Below, piece after piece: positions 50,547 to 60,448 of a stretch of 64,000 nt of DNA (positions within the stretch are counted from its first letter, which is position 1; each line of letters begins with the position of its first letter). Below the pieces are notes generated by a model. It saw only the letters and a list, made by a program, of their open reading frames with translations, searched no databases and was not told the origin of the DNA. The stretch spans positions 1 to 64,000 of the forward strand of contig KB906759.1 of assembly GCA_000381605.1 (NCBI GenBank), written 5' to 3'. Origin of the DNA: Acidobacteriaceae bacterium KBS 89. Lineage in GTDB: Bacteria > Acidobacteriota > Terriglobia > Terriglobales > Acidobacteriaceae. Position numbers and translations under genes: made by a program.

Positions 50547-52694
50547 ATGAGTGCTGTCAAGCAAAGCCCCCGAAAGAGTGGCAGTCCCAAAAGGACTACT
50601 GCGGCGACCGTTGAGAACCTGTTTTTCAGCCGCGACGAATCGTGGATGCGGTTCAACCAGCGTGTGCTGGAGGAGGCGCAGGACGAGACGAATCCGCTGC
50701 TCGAACGAGTGAAGTTTCTGGCTATTACTGCGAGCAATCTCGACGAGTTTGTGGAGATCCGAGTGGCCGGGTTCTTGCAACGGATCGAGGATGGCTACAA
50801 TCTCGCGCAGCCGCCCGACGAGGGGGGACTTACGCCTCAGGAGCGGCTGGATGGTCTGGCGGAGCGGATGCACAGCTTCGTGAAGGCACAGTATCAGTGC
50901 TTGAATGAGCAGCTGCTGCCGGCACTGCAGGCACACAAAATCCGCGTGCTGCAATGGAGTGAGCTAAGCGACGAGGCGCGGGCGCAAGCGCTTGAGTTTT
51001 ACGATACCGAGGTTGATCCGTTGCTCACGCCAGTGACCATCGATCCTTCGCACCCTTTTCCACGAGTGTTGAACAAAGCACTTTGCATTGGACTGCTGTT
51101 GCGGCATAAGCGCAGGGGTCTCAAATCGCCCGCTTCGCTGGGCGTAGTTACGGTGCCTCGGGCACTGCCGCGGCTGGTACCGCTTGTTTGCTCAGAGGGT
51201 CACTTCGACTTCATCCTGCTGCATGAACTGGTTGAGTCCCAGGTGGAGCGCATGTTTCGGGGGTATCAGGTGTTATCGCGGTCCGCATTTCGCGTTACCC
51301 GCAACAGCAACCTGTACATGCAGGAGGAGGAGTCGCGCTCTGTGCTGGAAAGTGTGCGCGCGGAGTTGCACAACAGGCGTAAGGGCGACGCGGTTCGAAT
51401 GGAGATTGAGAGCTCGGCTACCGAAGAGATGATCGAGCGGTTGCGGACCAACTTCGAACTGGAGCCGTGGCAGGTGTTTCGCACGGACGGGCCGGTAAAT
51501 CTGTCACGGCTGATGAACCTCTATTCCGAGGTGAAGGAACCTAAGCTTAAATATCCGGCGTTTGTTGCAAAGGAGTTCAAGCTAAGTGCAAAGTCAACTG
51601 ATATCTTCGACGAGTTGCGGAAGAGGGATGTGATGTTGCATCATCCGTTCGACTCCTACAAGGCGGTAGAGGAGTTCGTCCAGGCTGGCGCACAGGATCC
51701 CTGCGTGATCTCGATGAAGCAGACACTCTATCGAACGAGCTCAGATTCGACGATCTTCACGGCGCTGAGCGAAGCGGGCCAAGGCAAAGAAGTCACTGTC
51801 GTTGTTGAGCTGATGGCACGCTTCGATGAGGACTCGAACATTCGTTGGGCAAGAGAGCTCGAGGACGCTGGCGTCGGTGTGTTTCATGGGATATTCGGTT
51901 TGAAGACGCACTGCAAGCTGGCCCTGCTGGTACGGCGCGATCCCGATGGCGTAGTGCGGCGCTATGCACACCTCGGTACAGGGAACTACAACCCGGTGAC
52001 GGCGAGATTTTATACGGACATCAGTCTCATGACGTCAAAGCCGGAGATGACCGCTGCAGTACAGAAAGTGTTCAACTATCTGACAGCTGAGACGGAATCT
52101 GACTCCTACAGTCCTCTGATGGTGGCCCCATTGACGCTGGCCGATCGCTTAGTTGCGTTGATTGACAGGGAGGCAGCCCATGCGAAGGCGGGCAGGCCGG
52201 CATCGATTATTGCGAAGATGAACGGGCTGCTGGACCGCCGAACGGTCGAGGCTCTGTATGCAGCCTCGGAAGTGGGCGTCGAGATCGATCTTATTATTCG
52301 GGGAATGTGTTCGTTGCGTCCCGGCGTGAAGGGCTGGAGCGAACGGATTCGCGTGCGAAGCATCGTCGGACGGTTTCTCGAGCATAGCCGGATCTTCTGC
52401 TTCGCCAATGGCGGCAAGGAGGAGATCTACTGCGGAAGCGCGGACTGGATGCCGCGAAACCTTCTTGAACGGTGTGAGGTAGTCTTTCCAGTAACCCAGC
52501 CCGATCTGCACAAACGGCTCCGCGACGAGATACTGGCGGCGTACCTGGCGGACAATACGAAGGCGAGGCTGCTGCAGCCGGATGGAGAATACGTGCGGGC
52601 GCCGCGAAATGGGACGCTGTTTAGCGTGCAGAACCATCTGATGCGTGTGGCTGAAGGCGCGGAAGAAAAAGCGCTCGAAACTGCGAAACACTAA
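50547..52694 (+). CDS. ppk1: Polyphosphate kinase 1
   Basis: A 715-residue enzyme that polymerises phosphate from ATP. The N-terminal region has FFSRDESWMRFNQRVLEEA and AITASNLDEFVEIRVAG; the catalytic part has VSMKQTLYRTSSDS-like VISMKQTLYRTSSDS, KTHCKLALLVRRD with the phosphorylated His, and RFLEHSRIFCFANGG with the second His, then EEIYCGSADWMPRNL. Complete domain set and near-standard length. It follows the peptidase gene by 86 bp. Polyphosphate helps under nutrient limitation and stress. Confidence 0.96.
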   Translation: MSAVKQSPRKSGSPKRTTAATVENLFFSRDESWMRFNQRVLEEAQDETNPLLERVKFLAITASNLDEFVEIRVAGFLQRIEDGYNLAQPPDEGGLTPQERLDGLAERMHSFVKAQYQCLNEQLLPALQAHKIRVLQWSELSDEARAQALEFYDTEVDPLLTPVTIDPSHPFPRVLNKALCIGLLLRHKRRGLKSPASLGVVTVPRALPRLVPLVCSEGHFDFILLHELVESQVERMFRGYQVLSRSAFRVTRNSNLYMQEEESRSVLESVRAELHNRRKGDAVRMEIESSATEEMIERLRTNFELEPWQVFRTDGPVNLSRLMNLYSEVKEPKLKYPAFVAKEFKLSAKSTDIFDELRKRDVMLHHPFDSYKAVEEFVQAGAQDPCVISMKQTLYRTSSDSTIFTALSEAGQGKEVTVVVELMARFDEDSNIRWARELEDAGVGVFHGIFGLKTHCKLALLVRRDPDGVVRRYAHLGTGNYNPVTARFYTDISLMTSKPEMTAAVQKVFNYLTAETESDSYSPLMVAPLTLADRLVALIDREAAHAKAGRPASIIAKMNGLLDRRTVEALYAASEVGVEIDLIIRGMCSLRPGVKGWSERIRVRSIVGRFLEHSRIFCFANGGKEEIYCGSADWMPRNLLERCEVVFPVTQPDLHKRLRDEILAAYLADNTKARLLQPDGEYVRAPRNGTLFSVQNHLMRVAEGAEEKALETAKH

Positions 52695-52719
52695 GACCTT
52701 CTGAAATACTAAAGACCGT

Positions 52720-55700
52720 CTATTGAATGGTGAGGTTTACGGTTGCGGTTTGAATCGTGGATCCGCCGGTAGCCGCAACTGTGATCACATACGAACCTGC
52801 CGAGAGGGTGCCTGGATTTAGCGCGTTGGAATCCATCACGCCACTGCCGCAACCGGTGAGGCTAACGAGCCCCACGGTGAAGAATGCGAAGAGCAGGATG
52901 AGGCCGCTCCAGCGGCGACGCCGTGGGAAGAGAAAGAAGACCAAACAGGACAGGGCCACGGTGATACGCGGCGCGAATGTGAAAGTGCCGGGATTACCCG
53001 GATCCTTGCCGGCTTGTAAGACGGATGTGGCGGGAGAGATGGTAAGGACCGTGGTTACAGCGGAGCCATTCGGCGTAGTCGAAGACGGCGAGAAGACGCA
53101 AGCCGCGCCTGAAGGCAGGCCACCGTTGCAGGAGAAGGTGATGATGGAGTGGAAGCCTCCAGATGGGGTTGCGGTGAGTGTAATGGGGCTTGAGGTCTTG
53201 CCCAGGACTGCGGTAGCGGAAGCTGTAGAGGGAGAAAGGGTGAAGCCCCCGACCGGATCCAAGATGGTGAGGTTGGCTGCATCGGACGTGCTGGCCTGAT
53301 GGTTGCTGTCACCCGAGTAAAGAACGCGCAGGACATGCGTGCCGGACTGAAAGGTATTAGTGGGGAGAGGGAGGTTGGTCGTCACACCGGCCACTGCAAC
53401 AGGCGTCCCGAGCAGGTTGCCGTCCAGCATCAACTGCACTGTGCCGGTGGGGACGGGAGAGGCTGGCATAATGGAGGCGGCGATGGTAACCGTGGTTCCC
53501 TGCACAGCCGTGGATGGTGTGACAGCAATGGTGGTACCACTTGCAAGGCTGGCAACGGCTATCGTGAAGGACGCTGGCGCGGAGATCGAGGCTTGATAGT
53601 TGGCGTCGCCGGAGTACATGGCAGTAATTAGGTGCGCGCCCGGCGCAATCGCGAGCGAACTGCCGGAGATGCTCGCAGCGCCGGTGAACAGCGTGGCTGC
53701 GGGGCCGACGGGTTGACCGTCACTGAAAAAGGTAACGGAGCCAGTGGGCTGCGGGCCGCTGGACTGAGCGCTGCCCTTCGCGACGATTGCGGCAAAGGTG
53801 TAGTCCGACGCGGGCGAAATCTTGCTGGCAGAAAGATTGAGCGTGGTGGTACTTGCGACCTCCGTCGCTCCGGTAACGGTGACACTAACGGGCGATGAGA
53901 TGGAGGGGTTGTAGTTCGTGTCACCCGAATAGGTTGCGGTGACGGTGTTGACACCGATGGGGAGCAGATTCGCCGGAATCTTGACACTGACCGTGCCGGA
54001 GTCGGTTGAAAAAGCGGGGTAGGCATTCTGGGTGAGTATCCCAGTGGCGAAGCTAAGAGCGCCGGAGGTGAGGGTAATCAGGCCGGTAGGAGCGGAGGCG
54101 CCGAAGCCTTGCTGCCCACCCGCACCGAAGCCCCTAGCGTTCACCTGTGCTGTAAGCGTCAGGATTCCGGCCGCAGAGAGAACCGGAAGATTAACCTGCA
54201 GCGCACTGGTGGTCTGGGCCTTGGTAATGTTGATAGTCAACGGGGACGAGGTGCTGCCGTTGAAGCTGGCGTCGCCGGCGTAAGAAGCCGTAATGAGGTG
54301 GGTTCCGGGGGCAAGGGCGCGGGTCTGGTCCTCAGTATTTGAGGTGGAGTTGAGGCGGAAGGTTCCGCCGTCGAGTGGCGCGCCGAGGTCAGTGAAGAGA
54401 ACGTTGCCGGTCGCGCTTCCCTTCCCGGAGACGCCTGCGACATCTGCTCGGACAAGTATGTAGCCGCCGTACGGGTAGCTGCCGCCGCTGGCAAAAGACG
54501 TCGTTACGCCCGAGGATGGGTTGTACAGCAGAGACTGGAGGGTTGTGGTGCTTGGCTCGGGGCTGACGGTAAGAGTCAATGGATTAGAGTCGCTGGGGGC
54601 GTAGGTCCCATCACCGGCGTAGTGGGCCTGGACTGAGTAGGAGCCGCCGGGAAAGTTGCTGAGCGAGGCAGAGTAGCTGCCATTCTGGAGGGTACCGTTC
54701 TGAACTGCGCCGTTGGACGCAAGGGCGTTTATGGATACATTACCGGTAGGCGTGCCGGTGGTGGTGGCAACCTTGACGGTCGCTGAAATCTGGCTGCCGT
54801 GAGTGACAGAGGACTGCGAGAGCGTGAGCGACGTGGAACTGGCGATAAAAGTGGCGCTCGACCAGTTGCTGACTAGGTTGGCCGCATTCACGCTACCGAG
54901 GCCAGTGGCGAGATCGTATCCGACTGTGCCGCTATAACCCGACAGCACGCCGTAATGATCAGAGGAGTTGGTTACGGTGCAATTGGCCGTTCCCTTGAGG
55001 CACGGCATGGCGATGGAGCCGGTGGTGAGATCGTTGAAGACACAACTAGCGGCAGGAGCACCGGTGATGGAATCGCAACCGGTGCCGGCCTTGTTCTGTT
55101 GATTGGCGAGGTTATAGAGGACGTAGTTGGCGTTGCCTTGCCGGCTGCCAGTCTTCTGGTTGACGAGCGCCAGGATGCCGGCGAAGGCGGGGGAAGCGAC
55201 CGAGGTGCCGCCGTAGCCAGCGAAGTCGTACCCGGGAGCAGAAAGGCTACAGGGCTTGCCGTCGGCGTTGATGCTCTGCTGACAAACGACATAGAAGGCG
55301 CCGAAGAAGCCTGCGCTGCTAAAGAGGGAGACGTCGGGGACGTCGCGGACGCCATCGGCGGGGACTCCGGTGCCGGTCTGCCAGGACGGCTTCGCGTAGC
55401 CTCCCTTGCAAGTGGAGGCGGAGTTTCCGTTCGATTGGATGCAGGCACTCGGGCCGCCCCCGCCGCCGACTACTCGAAGCAGGCCCTGAGAAGTGGCGAT
55501 GCCGGTGTTGCAGACCTGTTCAGGCGTCTCGCCGGAGAAGTTGTGGGTTGTGCCGAAGACTGAATTGGTGCAGCTTTCGTTCCATGGCACCTCTGGCATA
55601 TAGCCCTTTGCGGAGGCCTGGGTGGTCGGGTTGTTGTTCGAACTCCAGTAGGCTGTGCCACCATTGGGCAGGTAGAAGTCAGTGCCGCCAACCGAGATGT

Positions 55701-57027
55701 TGTAGGGCGTGCTGGCAAGTCCATTGACGCCGATTCCATAGTTCGCCGCCTGGACGCCGGCGAGGTCGCAGCCAGCAGATCCGGAGTCGCCATTGGCGAG
55801 CAGGACGGTGATGCCCTGGGCGGCGGCCTGCTGCCAGAGAGTTTTGTAGAACGCGTTGCCGGAAGTGCCCAGGAACAGCTCGCACTGGCCATAGCTGTAG
55901 CTCATGATGGGGGCGAGGTTGTTGTTGACGATGTAGATGGCGGAGAGATCGGTGCCCTGGGTGACCTCGGTGCCCTGGGATACGACGTAATCGATCGTGG
56001 CACCCTTGGCAACGGCCGCAGACCATTGAGTGTCGATGTCGGCCTCGCCTTCGTCGCCATTCACGCCGGGATTCGGGCCGTTATAGATGATGTTGAGGTA
56101 TTGCGTTCCAGTGGGCGTTGCGGTATTGCCGAGCGGCAGATTGAAGAGCTTGCGGAAGTTGACGAAATCGGCGGGATTGATGTCGGTCTGGCCGACGATG
56201 GCGATCGTCTGACCGGTGCCGTCAATTGGAATGGCTGCGTTCCAGAGTGGAAGGACGTTGTAGATGGTGGCGAAGTCGTACGGCGTAAGGCCGTAAGAGA
56301 TGTTGCCACTCTCGTTGACCGTGAATGCGGGCTGGGCAGCGAGCTGAGTCTGGCCGGATAGCTGTGTGGCGAGGTTTGTGGCGGCGTCTTGGCGGAGGTT
56401 AGCGATCCTGTGGCTCGCAGCCCGGCGGGGGAAGTTGTTGAGCGACGCGATGCCGGCAACGACCGGCGCAAGGGCGGCGGGAACGGCGGGATCCGACGCA
56501 TTCGCGTAGTGTTGCTCGTCGCGAACCGCATAGCGGTGCATGGTCGTTCGGAAGGCGCTGCGAACCATGCCGGCGGTGCCGTTGAACTCGATGAAAGTAC
56601 GGGCAGCGTTGACCTGGATGCCCGAGAAGCCCTGCCCCGAGAGCCAGGCGGTAACAGCGGAGAGATCCCGGTCCGTAGGACCGAAGGCAGTGCCGAATGT
56701 CTCCGGCGTCAGCCACTGGTGATAGGTGGAAGAGGTCTTGTCCTGCTGCTGGTCGATGAGCTGCTGGAGAACGGTCTCCTGTTCGGCGCTGCGCTGGAGG
56801 ACCAGCACCATGCGTCGCAGAGGCGTCGCGTCGGCAAGGGCGCCCCGGTCGAACTCGGGACGGGCGAGCGGATGGGTGTTGCCTCCAAGGGTGGAGGTCT
56901 GAGAGTCATCGACTGCCTGGAGGACACGGGAGCGAGGTCTAGGCAGCGAGGACTGCGAGAGCGCCGGGACAACGGCGGCAGCGAAGACCAGGACGACAGT
57001 CACCGGAACTCTTGAGATCCAAGGCAT
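52720..57027 (-). CDS. S53 kumamolisin-like protease with Ig-like repeats and C-terminal membrane/lipobox module
   Basis: A 1435-residue secreted protease, start at 57027 (MPWISRVPVTVVLVFAAAVVPALSQ signal). Residues about 40-230 form the pro-kumamolisin activation domain; the catalytic serine peptidase (sedolisin) domain has GDEGEADIDTQW (Glu and Asp), LLANGDSGSAGCD (oxyanion Asp) and YGGTSVASPAFAGILAL (Ser). Then several Ig-like repeats with motifs like SLTLSQSSVTHGSQISATV and GDGTYAPSDSNPLTLTV. Near residue 1360 comes FTFAPRITVALSCLVFFLF-PRRRRW-SGLILLFAFFTVGLVSLTGCGSG, a hairpin of two membrane segments ending in the lipobox-like LTGC, then the last Ig strands. It is followed upstream by its paralog. 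Confidence 0.92.
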   Translation of the reverse strand: MPWISRVPVTVVLVFAAAVVPALSQSSLPRPRSRVLQAVDDSQTSTLGGNTHPLARPEFDRGALADATPLRRMVLVLQRSAEQETVLQQLIDQQQDKTSSTYHQWLTPETFGTAFGPTDRDLSAVTAWLSGQGFSGIQVNAARTFIEFNGTAGMVRSAFRTTMHRYAVRDEQHYANASDPAVPAALAPVVAGIASLNNFPRRAASHRIANLRQDAATNLATQLSGQTQLAAQPAFTVNESGNISYGLTPYDFATIYNVLPLWNAAIPIDGTGQTIAIVGQTDINPADFVNFRKLFNLPLGNTATPTGTQYLNIIYNGPNPGVNGDEGEADIDTQWSAAVAKGATIDYVVSQGTEVTQGTDLSAIYIVNNNLAPIMSYSYGQCELFLGTSGNAFYKTLWQQAAAQGITVLLANGDSGSAGCDLAGVQAANYGIGVNGLASTPYNISVGGTDFYLPNGGTAYWSSNNNPTTQASAKGYMPEVPWNESCTNSVFGTTHNFSGETPEQVCNTGIATSQGLLRVVGGGGGPSACIQSNGNSASTCKGGYAKPSWQTGTGVPADGVRDVPDVSLFSSAGFFGAFYVVCQQSINADGKPCSLSAPGYDFAGYGGTSVASPAFAGILALVNQKTGSRQGNANYVLYNLANQQNKAGTGCDSITGAPAASCVFNDLTTGSIAMPCLKGTANCTVTNSSDHYGVLSGYSGTVGYDLATGLGSVNAANLVSNWSSATFIASSTSLTLSQSSVTHGSQISATVKVATTTGTPTGNVSINALASNGAVQNGTLQNGSYSASLSNFPGGSYSVQAHYAGDGTYAPSDSNPLTLTVSPEPSTTTLQSLLYNPSSGVTTSFASGGSYPYGGYILVRADVAGVSGKGSATGNVLFTDLGAPLDGGTFRLNSTSNTEDQTRALAPGTHLITASYAGDASFNGSTSSPLTINITKAQTTSALQVNLPVLSAAGILTLTAQVNARGFGAGGQQGFGASAPTGLITLTSGALSFATGILTQNAYPAFSTDSGTVSVKIPANLLPIGVNTVTATYSGDTNYNPSISSPVSVTVTGATEVASTTTLNLSASKISPASDYTFAAIVAKGSAQSSGPQPTGSVTFFSDGQPVGPAATLFTGAASISGSSLAIAPGAHLITAMYSGDANYQASISAPASFTIAVASLASGTTIAVTPSTAVQGTTVTIAASIMPASPVPTGTVQLMLDGNLLGTPVAVAGVTTNLPLPTNTFQSGTHVLRVLYSGDSNHQASTSDAANLTILDPVGGFTLSPSTASATAVLGKTSSPITLTATPSGGFHSIITFSCNGGLPSGAACVFSPSSTTPNGSAVTTVLTISPATSVLQAGKDPGNPGTFTFAPRITVALSCLVFFLFPRRRRWSGLILLFAFFTVGLVSLTGCGSGVMDSNALNPGTLSAGSYVITVAATGGSTIQTATVNLTIQ

Positions 57028-57275
57028 TTCGATAGATTCCTGCTGCTGGAGAGGGGCAAACGGCCTTCTCCCAGCAACCAAATTGGAGCAAAGTACTACC
57101 CAAGCGAGCAGTTTGGCTTCCAAACTGCTTCACCTGTTTTTTCATCGTCTTAAGTGTTTCTTGTCACGCTGGATATGCAAATAGTTGCACACTCATGACG
57201 CCATTCTTGCGTGAGCTACTAAGAAGGTCAAGAAGGAAAGGCTACGGATTACCAAAGAGTATTCCCGTAACAGGA

Positions 57276-57302
57276 AAGGCCGCGCCAGTGCGGCGCGGCC
57301 TT
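57276..57302 (-). terminator. Rho-independent-type terminator of the S53 protease gene at 57318
   Basis: AAGGCCGCGCC and GGCGCGGCCTT (11 bp, perfect) around a 5-base loop AGTGC, 16 bp after the protease stop on the minus strand, with the T-rich tail TTTCCTGTT. Confidence 0.75.
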
Positions 57303-57317
57303 CAGTACGAATCTCGG

Positions 57318-60140
57318 CTACTGAACCGTTACAACCACTTGCGAACTGTGGACCAACGTCCCCGACACCGCAGTAATCGTGAAGGTGTAGGTGCCGCGTT
57401 GCGCATTCGTCGTCGTCGTGCCGCCGCCACCACCGCCGGGACTTCCACCGCTGTTCGAACTACTGCTGCCGCACCCGACAGCAGACACAGCGGCGGCAGA
57501 GATCAGAACCGCGAGAAGCGCACCCCAGCGACGTCGGCGTGGGAACGTAAGCAGCAGCACACAAGCGAGCGTCGCCCCTGACCCGGCGGCATACCAAGGC
57601 GTTCTACCCGAAGGATGTTGCCGCGAGGGAGCGAGGCCTGGCCGGGTGAGCTCTGCGGTGGTGGTCTGAGAAGCCTTCACGATAAACGAGGTGGTAACGC
57701 CGGCGGTGGATGTGATGTTAACCGGGGTGACCGAGAACGATGGGGTAAAGGCGCCGAGATTATTGTTGACGGCCGCCATGGTAACCGCGCCGGTAAAGCC
57801 GTTGAACGGAGTGACGGTAAAGACGATGCCGGTGGACGTCGCGCCTGAGAGGACCGTGACGCTTCCTGTGCAGGGCGTGATGGAGAAGTCTTTCAGCGTG
57901 GTGGAGACGATGTCTACGGAAGCGAAGCTGCCGTCGGAGGCGAGAAGTGTTCCCTTGGACCCCGCATAGTTGGCATCGCCGGAGTAGACCGTGCTGATCG
58001 TGTGGCCACCCGAGGAGACTCCGGCCGCAGCAGTAGTGACCATGGTGTAGCTGGCGCTGCCGCTCACCAGAGCCTGCGGCGCACCTGCTGGGACGTTGTC
58101 GACGAAAAATTGGACAGTCCCGGTTGGCGTGGTCCCCGTAATGGAGCCCGTCACGGTCGCGGTGAGCGCGAGGGTTCCGGAGGTGATCGCGCAGAGAGAG
58201 CCTGACGTCGTGAGCTTGGTGGTGGTAATTCCGGCACCGATCGCGCTGCCGGTCCCCGTCGGAACCGCACTTGCCCAGTTGGTGACCAGCATGTTGACGT
58301 TGAGTGTCCCGAGGCCCGTGGCCAGGTCATAGCCCGTTGCGGCGCCGTAGCCGATTGAGCCGCCATTGGGGCAGTTGGGTGTCCCCTGAGAACAGACCAC
58401 GGAGATGTTGCCGCTGGTGATGTCATGGAAGATGCTGGAGGCGGTTGGACCGTTCGCCAGGCCGTAGAGCGTGGGGCCGATGTTGCCGAGAGCGCCGGTA
58501 CCCAGATGCTGTTCGACCAGGGCGAGAATGCCGGCGAGGGCCGGCGCAACGAACGAAGTTCCGCCGAAGACATTCGGCTGGCCGTTCGAAGATAGGAACC
58601 CGTTGGTGCAAGAGCCCTGGCTGCAGACGACATATCCGTCGTGTTGCGCGGCGGCGTTGAGCGAAACATCAGGTACGTCTCGCGAAGAGTCGTTCGGCAC
58701 ACCAAGTCCCACCTGCCATGCGGGCTTGGCAAAAAAGCCGCTGGCACCACCGCCGCCCGCCCCGCCGTCGTCCAGACCACCAGAGGCCGTAGTTTCATTC
58801 CAGGGCACCTCGGGGATGTAGCCTTTTGCGGAGCCGGCAGATCCCGTCCCGGTGTTCCAGTATGCAGACGAATTGCTCCCCTCGTTGAACATCGTGCCAC
58901 CGGCTGACGTGGCATAAGGAGAGCTGCTCGGGAAGTCGACGTTGAGACCCTCCGAGGCAATGCCGGCGGTATCGCAGTCAGTCGCGCCAGAGTCTCCCGA
59001 CGAACTCATCACAGTGATTCCCTTGGCGTTCGCCATCTGTAGCAACTGGTTGGTGCTCGAGACGAAGCTGCTGGAAAATCCGCTCTCACATCCGCCGTAG
59101 CTGATGGTAATGATGGGTGCAATCGTGGGGCTCGTGTCGATCGCATAGGTCAACGAACTGTTGATCACGTCGGTACTGTAGATGTAGTTGATGGTAGCTC
59201 CGGGTGCGCCTGCACCTGACCACTCAACATCCAGCTGTGCCTCATCAATATCGTTTGCCGAAAAACCTGGATTAGTGCTGGTCGGCACGAGCGTCTGAAT
59301 CGGAAGAGTTGCTGACAAACCAGCGGCAGCGCGAAACGCGGTCACGTCGGCAGGGCGAATAGCGCTCTGTCCCATGACCGCGATCGTAATGCCGGTGCCG
59401 TTTAGGGTCGAGGAAGGCGGATAGTTGTAGATCGTGTAGAGGTCGGACGGAGCAATGTAGTGGCTGGTCGTACCGTTGGTCGTGACAGAGTAGAACGGTT
59501 GCAGCTGTTCTGTACTCGCGTTTCGTGCGCGGGCGCGGGGCTTCAGCTTGAAGTCGTCGAGGCCGGTCACCGCGAGGACAACCCCTGCGATAGAGGACGG
59601 CAGGGTCGGAGCGCTGAGGTTCGAGAAGTGCTGTTCGCCACGGAGCGATACGTTGTGGATCGTAGTGCCAAAGGCCTGCTGCACCTGCCCAACCGTGCCG
59701 CTAAATGTGATAAATGTGGAGCTCCGGGCGACGCTGGTGATACTGAATCCCTGGCTCGTGAGCCATGAGGACACCTTCGCGAGGTCGCTGCCGCTGAGGC
59801 CGAAGCGCGCACCGAACTGCTCCGAGGTGAGCCACTGGTGATAGCTGGGCGAGCTCGGATTGAGTTGGGCAGCCAAAAGCTGGGTGAGATCAGCCTGCTG
59901 GGCCTGGGTCATGTTGAAGCGCAGAGAGAGCGAGTCGAGCTTGCGGTCACTCGGCACCAGGCCAAGGTCAACGGAGTGCTTCGCGTGCCCACTTATGGTC
60001 CCCGGAAGTGCCATCCGGCTATTGCCGCTGACGGAGCCCGCAACGCGGTCCTGCACAACCGCCGCATGGGCGATTGTGGTGAATGAGGTGACAAGGATGG
60101 CGGCAGGGAGGACGAAAGAAGAGACAAAACGGCTGCACAT
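57318..60140 (-). CDS. S53 kumamolisin-like protease with C-terminal membrane/lipobox module
   Basis: A 940-residue paralog of the upstream protease. It has a signal peptide (FVSSFVLPAAILVTSFTTIAHA), an activation domain, and the catalytic domain with DIDEAQLDVEW (Glu and Asp), MSSSGDSGATDCD and VFGGTSFVAPALAGILAL (Ser). Only one or two Ig-like repeats follow (LTTSGSLCAITSGTLALTA), fewer than in the neighbour. The C-terminus shares the same module: TPWYAAGSGATLACVLLLTF-PRRRRW-GALLAVLISAAAVSAVGCGSSS, then a Gly-rich linker and TYTFTITAVSGTLVHSSQVVVTV. The two genes are transcribed in the same direction 290 bp apart with a terminator between them. Tandem duplication with domain loss or gain is likely. 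Confidence 0.92.
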   Translation of the reverse strand: MCSRFVSSFVLPAAILVTSFTTIAHAAVVQDRVAGSVSGNSRMALPGTISGHAKHSVDLGLVPSDRKLDSLSLRFNMTQAQQADLTQLLAAQLNPSSPSYHQWLTSEQFGARFGLSGSDLAKVSSWLTSQGFSITSVARSSTFITFSGTVGQVQQAFGTTIHNVSLRGEQHFSNLSAPTLPSSIAGVVLAVTGLDDFKLKPRARARNASTEQLQPFYSVTTNGTTSHYIAPSDLYTIYNYPPSSTLNGTGITIAVMGQSAIRPADVTAFRAAAGLSATLPIQTLVPTSTNPGFSANDIDEAQLDVEWSGAGAPGATINYIYSTDVINSSLTYAIDTSPTIAPIITISYGGCESGFSSSFVSSTNQLLQMANAKGITVMSSSGDSGATDCDTAGIASEGLNVDFPSSSPYATSAGGTMFNEGSNSSAYWNTGTGSAGSAKGYIPEVPWNETTASGGLDDGGAGGGGASGFFAKPAWQVGLGVPNDSSRDVPDVSLNAAAQHDGYVVCSQGSCTNGFLSSNGQPNVFGGTSFVAPALAGILALVEQHLGTGALGNIGPTLYGLANGPTASSIFHDITSGNISVVCSQGTPNCPNGGSIGYGAATGYDLATGLGTLNVNMLVTNWASAVPTGTGSAIGAGITTTKLTTSGSLCAITSGTLALTATVTGSITGTTPTGTVQFFVDNVPAGAPQALVSGSASYTMVTTAAAGVSSGGHTISTVYSGDANYAGSKGTLLASDGSFASVDIVSTTLKDFSITPCTGSVTVLSGATSTGIVFTVTPFNGFTGAVTMAAVNNNLGAFTPSFSVTPVNITSTAGVTTSFIVKASQTTTAELTRPGLAPSRQHPSGRTPWYAAGSGATLACVLLLTFPRRRRWGALLAVLISAAAVSAVGCGSSSSNSGGSPGGGGGGTTTTNAQRGTYTFTITAVSGTLVHSSQVVVTVQ

Positions 60141-60448
60141 GGCTGATTTCTACCTTACTACCTGGAGTACCGCTATTGGATTACTGGTGGCTTCTGAGGT
60201 CCACAGGAAGTGGCAGGCAAAAACAACCCAGAAAACCAAGGTACATGGTTAGACAGACGATGCGAGGAAATGTTGCGCCTACAGAAGTAAAGAGATTGTC
60301 TGACGTTTCCCTTTTTTTGAACGTCTCATCCGGTCGCTTCAGAACGAAGCGAATCCATTCAAGGCCGATTCAAGCAAAAGGCCTTACGGGCCCCTTTTGG
60401 GGGCTTGCCGGATGCAGATCGCGGGGACTTGTTCAAACGAATGAACAA
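60141..60448. other. Intergenic region with weak hairpin, no gene
   Basis: It holds the promoter of the S53 gene (minus) at its left and the 3' end of the dehydrogenase gene at its right. GCCCC-TTTT-GGGGGC at about 60390-60404 could be part of the dehydrogenase terminator on the minus strand, but no good T-run follows. No protein gene is credible. Confidence 0.4.
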
